Shown in pieces: positions 44,010-52,208 of a DNA stretch of 64,000 nt. This stretch comes from Paenibacillus castaneae (GTDB lineage Bacteria > Bacillota > Bacilli > Paenibacillales > Paenibacillaceae): NCBI RefSeq assembly GCF_002884445.1, contig NZ_KZ614144.1, positions 165,272-229,271 of the forward strand, written 5' to 3'. The notes below the pieces were generated by a model that saw only the letters and a program-made list of their open reading frames with translations, was not told the DNA's origin and searched no databases. A program made the translations under genes and the position numbers. Every line of letters begins with the position of its first letter. Position 1 is the first letter of the stretch.

Positions 44010-44037
44010 AGTGTTTAAAGAGAATATTTTCGTTAAG

Positions 44038-44075
44038 TTAAGAGTACACTACATAGTGTACATTATGTACATAAT
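44038..44075 (+). promoter_or_regulatory. Promoter with two palindromic operators before the toxin-antitoxin pair
   Basis: GTACACT-ACAT-AGTGTAC (44044-44061) and ATTATGTACATAAT (44062-44075) are perfect palindromes lying side by side. TTAAGA (44038-44043), 17 bases and CATTAT (44061-44066) form a weak promoter over the first operator. This is the usual place for antitoxin autorepression. Confidence 0.65.
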
Positions 44076-44105
44076 TTAGTACAATGGAGGTGAGGAGGGA
44101 TAAAC

Positions 44106-44522
44106 ATGCAAACGGTTTTGAATGCAACAGACGTAAGAGCCAATTTTGGTGGGTTTATTGATACCATCGTCCGAGAGAAGCCTCAAGCCATTAAGAGGAA
44201 TAGAGATGTTATCATGGCATTCTCTAAACAGCAATTGAAGGAATTATTGTCCGTATATGAATTAACATTTGAATATGAGCAGGATGAGGATGGCAGATAT
44301 GCTGGATCAATTGAACAAATAGAGGACATTGTTGCGGACGGCGAGTCACTCGAAGAGCTTAGAAGTGAATTGGCACGACAATTAGTTGAATATGCAGTAG
44401 ACTATGAGAATAATTATTCACAATATTACAATACTCCCAATAGACATAAACATTCACCATATGTCTTGCGTGTCTTGTTAGAAGATGATATTGATGCGGT
44501 CTCTAGGATGTTCCATGCCTAG
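44106..44522 (+). CDS. Putative antitoxin with Phd/YefM-like N-terminus and HicB-like C-terminus
   Basis: The 138-residue acidic protein has an N-terminal segment NATDVRANFGGFIDTIVREK (6-25) then a VIMAFSKQQLKELL stretch, resembling Phd/YefM antitoxins that bind DNA. It is followed by a HicB-like part (about 55-115; FEYEQDEDGRYAGSIEQIED). The gene overlaps the next one by 8 bases, and the paired operators upstream support autoregulation. The domain calls are from pattern memory. ATG follows GGAGGTGAGGAGGG, an extended strong site. Confidence 0.65.
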   Translation: MQTVLNATDVRANFGGFIDTIVREKPQAIKRNRDVIMAFSKQQLKELLSVYELTFEYEQDEDGRYAGSIEQIEDIVADGESLEELRSELARQLVEYAVDYENNYSQYYNTPNRHKHSPYVLRVLLEDDIDAVSRMFHA

Positions 44523-44736
44523 CTGGAGCGATCTAGAGACCTTTTTAAGACGCGATGGTTGGGTTATGATAAGGCAAACGGGTAGAGATAAAATTTACCA
44601 GAAAACTCTACCAAATGGAGAAGTATTACGCTCAGCAGTATCCAAGGGTACTGGTGAGATTGGTAAAGGGTTATTTAATCGGATAATGAAACAGCAGTTG
44701 CGTGTAGATAAAGAATACTTCAATTCAAAAAAATAG
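44515..44736 (+). CDS. HicA-like putative toxin, catalytic His not conserved
   Basis: The 73-residue protein follows the HicA plan: WSDLETFLRRDGWVMIRQTG (4-23), a strand with NGEVLRSAVSKG, then GEIGKGLFNRIMKQQL. Classical HicA has GSHH after RQTG with a catalytic His; here the position reads GRDK, so ribonuclease activity by the usual route is doubtful. ATG 44515 overlaps the antitoxin stop by 8 bases, with AGGATG just upstream. The next 10 bases lead into tmRNA-end copy 3. Confidence 0.6.
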   Translation: MPSWSDLETFLRRDGWVMIRQTGRDKIYQKTLPNGEVLRSAVSKGTGEIGKGLFNRIMKQQLRVDKEYFNSKK

Positions 44737-44746
44737 GATTATGATA

Positions 44747-44846
44747 ACGGGGCGATACTCGGGTGACATCAAAACTGTGACTACACCCGTAGAAGCCTGT
44801 GTGGCGTGATCTTCGGACAGGGGTTCAAATCCCCTCGCCTCCACCA
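44747..44846 (+). repeat. Third copy of tmRNA 3' end, 100 nt, identical
   Basis: By eye, these 100 nt match tmRNA 42948-43047 at every base, from ACGGGGCGATACTC to CCTCCACCA. The lack of change suggests a recent event or gene conversion with ssrA. The tag frame and 5' half are not present. Confidence 0.95.
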
Positions 44847-44851
44847 TCATT

Positions 44852-44885
44852 AACCCTGACCGCATGAGGTCAGGGTTTTTGTTTT
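44852..44885 (+). terminator. Terminator after tmRNA-end copy 3
   Basis: AACCCTGACC / GGTCAGGGTT followed by TTTTGTTTT. It resembles the ssrA terminator in plan but not in sequence. Confidence 0.88.
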
Positions 44886-44946
44886 ATTTGGGTCTACCAA
44901 AGTACTGAGTTATCAAGGATTTTTGATTTTTAAATGGTAGGTACAG

Positions 44947-46434
44947 TTAATCTAGAATGATTTCTGCAACACAGCAAGCTGGAAGTTCAAAATGCAAACA
45001 ATTATCCTTCACTTTAATATCCGGCATCGAATGAACTTCAACCTGAGGTGGTTGGCCAAATTGGTTATGGTTATTCATATCACCAGCGATGAAGCGAACT
45101 TCGGCAGAAGAAAATTCCTTCCCAGCGAGCAAAAAATGTGCTTGTTGTGGCTCATCAACAGATAGGTTCACAACCGTTACATGAATCCGTCCATCAGCTC
45201 TTTCAGAGGCGCTAATATGCAGTGCAGGAACGGATGCTTCCTCAGTACCAGTCATATCTTGCTGTACGTAACTTTCAATTAATGTGGAGTCTTGATGTCC
45301 CTTGAACAGATCGAATACATGGTAAGTAGGAGTGAGCACCATATGTTCGCCATCAGTCAAAATTACGGATTGGAGCACATTTACCATTTGTGCAAGGTTA
45401 GCCATATGCACTCGATCACTATGTGTATTGAAAATATTCAATGACAACGCAGCAACAATTGCGTCCCGCATCGTATTTTGCTGGTAAAGGAAAGCAGGAT
45501 TAGTCTCAGGCTCAGCCTGATGCCAAGTTCCCCATTCGTCCATAATAATCGAAACTTCGTTTTTTGGATCGTACTGATCCATGACATGCTTATGTCCGCG
45601 AATCAGTTCATCAATATAGAGCGCTCGGCGCAATGTACGATAATAGTTTCCTTTGTCGAAACCGACAGCCGGTCCTTTGTTCTCCCAAGGATATGGTTCT
45701 GTTTCATAATATTTAGGCATGGTGTAGTAATGCAACGATAGACCATTCATATTTTTCCCTGCAAGGCGCATCAATGTTTCTGTCCACTTATAATCGCTTC
45801 CATCAGCGCCACAAGCAATCCTGAAAATTTTATTGTTATCATAATTGCGGACGAATGTTTCGAAATGCTTGTATATATCTGCATAGTATTCTGGTCGCAT
45901 ATTTCCACCGCAACCCCAGTTTTCATTGCCAATTCCGAAAAACTCGATCTTCCAAGGCTCATCACGGCCGTTTTGACGCCTCCAGTTTGCCATCGGCGAT
46001 TCACCGCTAAAAGTCATATATTCAATCCATTCACTTACTTCTCGAGGAGTACCAGAACCAACATTTGCAGCAATATATGGGGAACAGTCAATTTGCTCGC
46101 AAAGATCGAGAAACTCATGAGTGCCGAAAGAGTTGTCCTCTACAATTCCACCCCAACCGGCATTAACGATGCGCTGGCGATCAGGCCCAACGCCGTCTTT
46201 CCAGTTGTAATATTCGGCGAAGCATCCGCCTGGCCAACGCAATACTGGTACTTTAATATGTCGCAATGCCTCTACAACGTCGGTACGTATTCCACGGACA
46301 TTGGCGATAGGACTGTTTTCACCCACGTAAATACTATTATAAATACCACGACCTAAATGCTCTGAAAAGTGCCCATAAATGTTTTTGTTAACTTTGGAAT
46401 ACTTTCGACCTGCATTTATAAATAATAAAGCCAT
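44947..46434 (-). CDS. abfA: Intracellular GH51 alpha-L-arabinofuranosidase
   Basis: The 495-residue enzyme has no signal peptide and would release arabinose from short arabinosides inside the cell. The N-terminus [15 protein letters not shown] (residues 18-32) and [19 protein letters not shown] (near 66-84) are GH51 hallmarks. The acid/base Glu is in [11 protein letters not shown] near 173 and the nucleophile Glu in [15 protein letters not shown] near 298. ATG 46434 has GGAGAGGAT 6 bases upstream. It faces the ABC-sugar operon across a shared 330-base control region, and a second, broken copy lies at 54.3-54.9 kb. Confidence 0.94.
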   Translation of the reverse strand: MALLFINAGRKYSKVNKNIYGHFSEHLGRGIYNSIYVGENSPIANVRGIRTDVVEALRHIKVPVLRWPGGCFAEYYNWKDGVGPDRQRIVNAGWGGIVEDNSFGTHEFLDLCEQIDCSPYIAANVGSGTPREVSEWIEYMTFSGESPMANWRRQNGRDEPWKIEFFGIGNENWGCGGNMRPEYYADIYKHFETFVRNYDNNKIFRIACGADGSDYKWTETLMRLAGKNMNGLSLHYYTMPKYYETEPYPWENKGPAVGFDKGNYYRTLRRALYIDELIRGHKHVMDQYDPKNEVSIIMDEWGTWHQAEPETNPAFLYQQNTMRDAIVAALSLNIFNTHSDRVHMANLAQMVNVLQSVILTDGEHMVLTPTYHVFDLFKGHQDSTLIESYVQQDMTGTEEASVPALHISASERADGRIHVTVVNLSVDEPQQAHFLLAGKEFSSAEVRFIAGDMNNHNQFGQPPQVEVHSMPDIKVKDNCLHFELPACCVAEIILD

Positions 46435-46772
46435 AAATATCCTCTCCAGTCCAGTAAAATGACTAATCACCCTTAAATATAGCGCTTTCATTCATGTGAT
46501 TGCAATCAAAAAAACTGCTTAGAAGCATGGTTGTAAACAAATGATAAGATAGTACAAATCGGTGAGGGTGATATAGATGAAGAGAGTAAACGAATGCTAA
46601 GATTGTAATAATTCGATGATACCGCTTTCAAAGTATTAGGTTTATATTAAAGGGAGTTTCAGATCATATAACAACTCACCAACATCATTGCGAATTAATG
46701 AAATCACTTTTGGAAGTTGAACATGATTTGTAGCTCAATATATAGATAATAAGGGGGAAATAATTTTGAAAA
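45442..46772. repeat. Segmental duplication, copy A (abfA 5' half plus control region)
   Basis: This stretch, from codon about 330 of abfA through the divergent control region to the first codons of the lipoprotein gene, is repeated at 54277-55219. The 46435-46765 gap contains the control elements of both divergent genes and no other gene. An AGCGCTTTCA half-cre lies at 46483-46492. Confidence 0.9.
46617..46630 (+). promoter_or_regulatory. Candidate CcpA cre site before the ABC operon
   Basis: TGATACCGCTTTCA fits the cre consensus TGWNANCGNTNWCA at every fixed position, 135 bases ahead of the solute-binding protein gene. Binding is inferred. Confidence 0.65.
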
Positions 46773-48478
46773 GCACAATGTATACAAGAACAATTACATT
46801 CTTATCTGTTTTGCTTTTGTCAACAGGGGTTTTATCAGCATGTAGTTCTAATTCACCTAGCAATTCACCCAGCAATTCAACGGGCAGTAGCCCAGGGAAT
46901 AAGTCTACCGAAGTAGTTTCGGAAGATACTGATCCCCTTGGTAAATACGATAAGGCGCTTACAATTCGATTTGCTCGTGATGTGGACAATGATATGCAAG
47001 ATAATATCATTCCAAAAACACCAGGAGAGACAGTGGAAGATAATCGCTGGTTAAAAGCGTACTCAGAAAAATTAGGTATTGATGTGAAATACGATTGGAC
47101 GGTAAGTGTTGGAGATGCATATACTCAAAAAATGAACGTTACATTAACTTCAGGAGCACTTCCAGACATGCTTCGTGTAACTGGTGCTCAAATGAAGCAA
47201 TTGGCCGAAGCTAACATGATAGAGGATTTGACACCATATTGGGATGCGTATGCATCCGATCTTTTGAAGGAATATTACCAGGTTCAAGGCCCTGCCGTTC
47301 TTAATGCGCCAAAAATTGATGGGAAAATGATGGGTGTCGGTACCCCAGAAGTCTACGGTGATGGTGTATATCTTTGGCTTCGTAAGGACTGGCTAGAAAA
47401 ACTAGGAATTCCAGCTCCAAAAACGATGGATGATCTCATTGCAATCAGCGAAGCATTCACAACACAAGATCCAGACGGTAACGGTAAAAATGATACGTAT
47501 GGTCTTGCATTTACAAAAGATCTTTACGGAGGTGCCATGGGGTTAGAAGGGTTCTTCGCCGGATACCACGCTTACCCTAATATGTGGATAGACGATGGTT
47601 CAGGTAATTTAGTATGGGGTAGTACACTCCCAGAAGTAAAGGAATCGTTGCAAGTTTTATCTGCTATGTATAAGGCTGGTCAGATTGATAAAGAATTTGG
47701 TGTAAAAGATGGCGGTAAAGTAGCGGAAACTATTGCAGCGGGTAAGGTCGGCATAGATTTCGGTGCACAATGGAACCCAATGTATCCGCTTATTAGTAAT
47801 TATCAGAACGATCCAGAAGCAAATTGGGAAGGATATTCTTTGGTATCGGTCGATGGACAACCAGTGCTATCACCTCAAAAATTCGGAGCTACTGAGTTCT
47901 GGGTTGTTAAAAAAGGATTTTCTAATCCTGAAGCATTAATCAAAATGTTTAATCTTCATGCGGAACTAATTTGGGGAGAAACGGGAGATTTTGATTATTA
48001 TTTTATGCCGAAAGCTAATGGAGGAGTAGGTGTGTGGAAGTATTCACCAGTACAACCATACCCCCCTTACAAAAACATTACTGCGTTTAGAGATCTCGAG
48101 ACGGCTCGTGCTAATAATACATTAGATCAGTTGACCGGCGAACCGTTATCTATTTACGAGAACATTGTGGCGTATGAAAATGGAGATACCACACAATGGG
48201 GTTGGCCTAAAATTTACGGCGTAGACGGCGTATTCCGACATGGCGTTAAATATATCGATAACGATCTTTTAAAGCTTGAGGGCTATGCTGGTCCACCTAC
48301 TCCTACAATGACGGAAAAACAATCCACATTGAAATCTCTAGAAACAGAGATGTTCGTAAAACTAATTATGGGTGCTGCTTCAATCGATGAGTTTGACAAG
48401 TTCGTTACTGACTGGAATAAGCTTGGTGGAGCGGATATGACTAAAGAAGTCAATGAGTGGTACGCATCAGTAAAATAG
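46766..48478 (+). CDS. Sugar ABC transporter substrate-binding lipoprotein (LplA/YtcQ family)
   Basis: The 570-residue lipoprotein has a signal peptide with lipobox LSAC (Cys26), an Asn/Ser/Gly-rich linker (27-46) and a family 1 extracellular solute-binding fold with the Asp/Glu/Trp-rich ligand region. PDPDGNGKNDTYGLAF-type sequence lies near 235, a common Ca-like loop of this group. It probably captures an arabinoside or arabino-oligosaccharide, judging by abfA across the control region (inference). Start is TTG 46766 after AAGGGGGAA by 6 bases. A hairpin after the gene may raise its level over the permeases. Confidence 0.9.
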   Translation: MKSTMYTRTITFLSVLLLSTGVLSACSSNSPSNSPSNSTGSSPGNKSTEVVSEDTDPLGKYDKALTIRFARDVDNDMQDNIIPKTPGETVEDNRWLKAYSEKLGIDVKYDWTVSVGDAYTQKMNVTLTSGALPDMLRVTGAQMKQLAEANMIEDLTPYWDAYASDLLKEYYQVQGPAVLNAPKIDGKMMGVGTPEVYGDGVYLWLRKDWLEKLGIPAPKTMDDLIAISEAFTTQDPDGNGKNDTYGLAFTKDLYGGAMGLEGFFAGYHAYPNMWIDDGSGNLVWGSTLPEVKESLQVLSAMYKAGQIDKEFGVKDGGKVAETIAAGKVGIDFGAQWNPMYPLISNYQNDPEANWEGYSLVSVDGQPVLSPQKFGATEFWVVKKGFSNPEALIKMFNLHAELIWGETGDFDYYFMPKANGGVGVWKYSPVQPYPPYKNITAFRDLETARANNTLDQLTGEPLSIYENIVAYENGDTTQWGWPKIYGVDGVFRHGVKYIDNDLLKLEGYAGPPTPTMTEKQSTLKSLETEMFVKLIMGAASIDEFDKFVTDWNKLGGADMTKEVNEWYASVK

Positions 48479-48490
48479 ATTAATTTATAA

Positions 48491-48531
48491 AGAGAAAGGC
48501 TGCTGCTTTTTCTAAGTAGCATCCTTTCTCT
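48491..48531 (+). terminator. Attenuating hairpin between binding protein and permease genes
   Basis: AGAGAAAGG-CTGCT pairs with AGTAG-CCTTTCTCT. It has no proper T run, so partial termination or mRNA stabilisation is likely. Confidence 0.55.
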
Positions 48532-48571
48532 TCCTATTCATAAATTCAAACATAGAAACAGGGTGAAGCAT

Positions 48572-49474
48572 ATGCAAAAAAAAATCTTGAACCGAGAAAT
48601 ACCACTGCATTTAATGATATTGCCGGGATTTCTTTTTTTAATCATCTTTAGTTATCTTCCTATGGGAGGTATCATCATTGCATTCCAGAAGTTTATTCCG
48701 GCAAAGGGCTTATTTGGTGATCAGATTTGGATTGGACTGAAAAATTTTCAGTATGTTATGAGCTTACCAAATTTCAATGATATTATGTGGAATACCTTAT
48801 ACATTGCGGTCATGAAAATCATTTTGGGACTTCTAGTGCCAATTGTGATTTCCATACTTCTAAACGAAGTTAAAAACTCCGCTTTGAAAAGAGGAGTCCA
48901 GACTGCCATTTATTTACCCCACTTTCTATCGTGGGTTGTATTAGGCGGCATTTTTATAGAAATTTTGTCTCCAAATGATGGCTTGCTCAATCAAGTAATT
49001 AAGCTATTTGGTTTCGAATCCATCTTCTTTCTTGGGGATAACAAATGGTTTCCGATAACCATGATCCTATCAGATACATGGAAGGAATTTGGTTACGGAT
49101 CGATTATCTATCTTGCCGCGATTACAGGAATTAATCCGGATTTATATGAATCGGCACAGATTGACGGAGCTAATCGCTGGAAGCAGACGCTGCATGTAAC
49201 ACTGCCGGGGATGCAAATGGTAATAGTGCTTCTTATGGTACTTAATCTAGGGAATTTGCTCAATGCTGGGTTCGATCAGATATTCAATTTGTACAGTCCA
49301 ATAGTATATCAAAGTGGAGATATCCTCGATACATTTGTTTATCGCATAGGTTTGTTGGATGCTCAATTCGGTGTGGCAACCGCAGTAGGATTATTTAAGT
49401 CTGTTATAGCGCTTGTACTAGTGTCTGTGTCATATTTCGTTGCTTATAAAGTTGCAGACTATAGGATCTTTTAG
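48572..49474 (+). CDS. Sugar ABC transporter permease (LplB family)
   Basis: The 300-residue permease has six membrane segments, beginning LHLMILPGFLFLIIFSYLPM. The EAA loop that contacts the ATPase is present as LYESAQIDGANRWKQTLHVT (near 188-207). It pairs with the next permease. ATG 48572 follows GGGTGAAG; GTG 48563 falls inside that site. No ATPase gene is present in the operon, so an outside ATPase such as MsmX at 7.2 kb is needed. Confidence 0.9.
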   Translation: MQKKILNREIPLHLMILPGFLFLIIFSYLPMGGIIIAFQKFIPAKGLFGDQIWIGLKNFQYVMSLPNFNDIMWNTLYIAVMKIILGLLVPIVISILLNEVKNSALKRGVQTAIYLPHFLSWVVLGGIFIEILSPNDGLLNQVIKLFGFESIFFLGDNKWFPITMILSDTWKEFGYGSIIYLAAITGINPDLYESAQIDGANRWKQTLHVTLPGMQMVIVLLMVLNLGNLLNAGFDQIFNLYSPIVYQSGDILDTFVYRIGLLDAQFGVATAVGLFKSVIALVLVSVSYFVAYKVADYRIF

Positions 49475-49486
49475 GGGGAAGTCACA

Positions 49487-50365
49487 ATGCGTTTACACAA
49501 GAGAATAGACTGGTTTGTATTAATTAATAATTGCTTCTTGGTACTTGTTGGATTAATATGTCTAATTCCAATGATTCACATATTAGCAGTATCATTTAGC
49601 TCCAGCGCCATTGCAGCAACAGGTTCGGTATCTTTGTGGCCCAAAGGATTTACAACAGCCGCCTATGAGTTTGTCGCACAGCGGGAAGCCTTCTGGAAAT
49701 CAATACTTGTATCTTTGCAGAGAGTTTTTTATGGGGGGGCTATCAATTTATTACTTACGATCATGATAGCATATCCGCTTTCTAAAGAAAAAGGTGAGTT
49801 CCGATTCCGTACCTTCTATTCATGGAGTTTTTTCATTACAATGATATTTGGCGCAGGGCTAATCCCAACATATATGGTCATTATCCAGCTAGGATTGATA
49901 GATACAATCTGGGCACTGGTGCTACCGACTGCGGTGCCTGTCTTTAGCGTCATTTTAATGTTGAATTTCTTCCGTATGATACCAAAGGAATTAAGTGAGG
50001 CTGCTTATATTGACGGTGCTGGACATTGGACAACATTGTGGAAAATCTATGTTCCAGTATCATTACCATCATTAGCAACAATTCTATTATTCTCACTTGT
50101 TACCCATTGGAATAGTTGGTTTGATGGATTAATATATATGAACAATCCTAGCAATTATCCTGTCCAAAGCTATATTCAAACTATCGTGGTTCAACGTTCC
50201 TTCGCCACGATGACACCAGAGGAAGCTAAATTAATGGCAACGATATCAGATAAAACATTGCGATCCGCTCAAATTTTTCTAGGAGCATTGCCAATTATTT
50301 GCGTATATCCCTACCTGCAGCGGTTCTTGGTAAAAGGTATTGTGGTAGGGAGTGTTAAGGGATAG
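49487..50365 (+). CDS. Sugar ABC transporter permease (YtcP/LplC family)
   Basis: The 292-residue second permease has six membrane segments and the EAA loop LSEAAYIDGAGHWTTLWKIY (near 168-187). It ends in the ...RFLVKGIVVGSVKG tail typical of YtcP/LplC proteins. Start ATG after AGGGGGAAG by 7 bases, 12 bases after the first permease. The two permeases form the membrane channel of the same importer. Confidence 0.92.
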   Translation: MRLHKRIDWFVLINNCFLVLVGLICLIPMIHILAVSFSSSAIAATGSVSLWPKGFTTAAYEFVAQREAFWKSILVSLQRVFYGGAINLLLTIMIAYPLSKEKGEFRFRTFYSWSFFITMIFGAGLIPTYMVIIQLGLIDTIWALVLPTAVPVFSVILMLNFFRMIPKELSEAAYIDGAGHWTTLWKIYVPVSLPSLATILLFSLVTHWNSWFDGLIYMNNPSNYPVQSYIQTIVVQRSFATMTPEEAKLMATISDKTLRSAQIFLGALPIICVYPYLQRFLVKGIVVGSVKG

Positions 50366-50448
50366 TATCAGAGGTGGACTAAGGCTTTTGTTGACATATA
50401 GACTCCCTGTTAAGTACTATCCAATACGCTATATAATTATCATATTGT

Positions 50449-52206
50449 ATGATAAAGTATGATTATTATTATTTGTATAAGGGGGAGCTATACATCAGAG
50501 ATAGTATTTTTGTAAGGCTGATCTCCACATTTTTATTAGCCATAATGCTTATCATTCTATTAGGAATCTACCTGTACAATTGGAGCCTGAATACAGTAAA
50601 GAATGAGATAATAAAGTCCTCGACTGCACAAGTATCGTTTTATCTAGAAAGTCTAGAGGATGAAATAGAACGCATTAAAATTTTGCAAAATGATACACTC
50701 AATGATGAATATCTCGAAAAGCTTGCGATTCGTTATTCCATAATGGATGAATATGAAATGATGGAAAGTATGAGAATACTCCATCAGCGATTAATCTCCA
50801 TTCATAACAGTAATTCCTATATTTCTAACGTAAGTGTTCATATTCTCCCTATTCAAAAAACGATATCCTCCTCCAACTCTGTAAGTCCTATTGATATGAA
50901 TAAATTCGAGTTACTTCGGGTGTCGGAGGGGGCAATGGGTGCTCAACTGGTGCAGTATGAAGGCAAACTTTATTTGACTACGTTGCTAGACGGAAAATCT
51001 AGTTTATCTAAAAAATATATGGTAGAGGTTGAAATTAATACGGTAGCGTTACAAGAAGCACTGGGGCAGTTTAATATATATGCAGATAGTGGTACTTATT
51101 TAATTGACCTAACCCATGATGTGGTGATATCTGGAAAAGGTAATGTTGAAAATATTAGGTTGGAGGATTTTGCGGAAAACTACACTGATTTTGAAAGCGA
51201 TACCATTCATCATAGTAAAATTAATGGTCAAAATATTTATGTGCTTTCCGTTAAATCTGATTATCTAAATATGCTTTTATTGCGTTATATCCCAGAGAAA
51301 TTGATTTTTGTACCTGTCCAAGATTTTTATATTTGGTTGTGGATATTTACTGGTGTGGGTTTGTTGGTTTTAGTACTCTATTCCATCTATACTTATAATT
51401 TGATTCAAAGGCCAATGAGAAGGCTTGTATCATCGTTTCGTCGTGTAGAGAGCGGAAATTTCAACGTCCATATTGAGGTTATCAAAAAAAATGAGTTTGG
51501 ATATCTGTATCAAGGATTTAATTCCATGGTTCAGAATGTATCTGCTTTGATCGACCAGGTATACAAGCAAAAAATACTCAATCAAAAGTCGATGTTAAAG
51601 CAATTACAATCGCAGATTAGTCCACATTTCCTATATAATAGCCTGTTTTTAATAAATACTATGGCCAAGCTAAAGGATGAAAATTTAATTCCTTTTACAA
51701 AGCTTCTAGGTGAATATTTTCAATTTATTACTAAAAACGATTCGGATTTTTTGCCATTACATGAGGAAGTAGAACACGCACGGACTTATACTGGAATTCA
51801 GCAAGTACGATTTTCTAGTAGATTGACAGTTAATTTTGAAGATTGTCCCGCAATGGTTAAAGATTTACAAGTGCCTAGACTAATCATTCAGCCAATAATC
51901 GAAAATGTATTTAAGTATACTGTTGAAAATACGAGAGAGAAAGCTATTATTTCGATTAGCTTTCGGTTAGATGATCGTGCATTGCGTATTATCGTTGAAG
52001 ATAATGGAATGAACTTAACTGCTCAAAAGTTGGAAGGCATGAAAAAACTATTTTACGATGAGACAGGTAGCGAAACGTCGGGTCTGGTTAATATTCATAG
52101 AAGAATTCGATTAATTTACGGCGACGATAACGGATTACATTTTGAACGAAGCTCATTAGGCGGTTTAAAAGTAACGTTGCAACTTAACCCGAAGGTGATG
52201 GTTTGA
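50449..52206 (+). CDS. YesM-type sensor histidine kinase
   Basis: The protein of about 570-585 residues has a membrane helix (near 27-48 counted from 50449), an extracytoplasmic sensor (about 50-280), a second helix (about 290-315), HAMP (about 318-370), and a His-kinase domain with phosphate-accepting His in QSQISPHFLYNSLFLI (near 385) and ATPase box IIQPIIENVFKY and VEDNGM. It probably senses the sugar or the loaded transporter and signals to the response regulator three bases downstream. The start is unclear: ATG 50449 lacks a ribosome site, whereas GGGGGAG at 50481 would suit a non-ATG start (ATC 50494) 6 bases on. Confidence 0.88.
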   Translation: MIKYDYYYLYKGELYIRDSIFVRLISTFLLAIMLIILLGIYLYNWSLNTVKNEIIKSSTAQVSFYLESLEDEIERIKILQNDTLNDEYLEKLAIRYSIMDEYEMMESMRILHQRLISIHNSNSYISNVSVHILPIQKTISSSNSVSPIDMNKFELLRVSEGAMGAQLVQYEGKLYLTTLLDGKSSLSKKYMVEVEINTVALQEALGQFNIYADSGTYLIDLTHDVVISGKGNVENIRLEDFAENYTDFESDTIHHSKINGQNIYVLSVKSDYLNMLLLRYIPEKLIFVPVQDFYIWLWIFTGVGLLVLVLYSIYTYNLIQRPMRRLVSSFRRVESGNFNVHIEVIKKNEFGYLYQGFNSMVQNVSALIDQVYKQKILNQKSMLKQLQSQISPHFLYNSLFLINTMAKLKDENLIPFTKLLGEYFQFITKNDSDFLPLHEEVEHARTYTGIQQVRFSSRLTVNFEDCPAMVKDLQVPRLIIQPIIENVFKYTVENTREKAIISISFRLDDRALRIIVEDNGMNLTAQKLEGMKKLFYDETGSETSGLVNIHRRIRLIYGDDNGLHFERSSLGGLKVTLQLNPKVMV

Positions 52207-52208
52207 GT

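Noticed and set aside
43918-44846. Extra tRNA or tmRNA genes at the repeated ssrA ends
   Set aside because: The 5' acceptor strand, D-arm region and tag frame are missing, so the copies cannot fold as complete RNAs.
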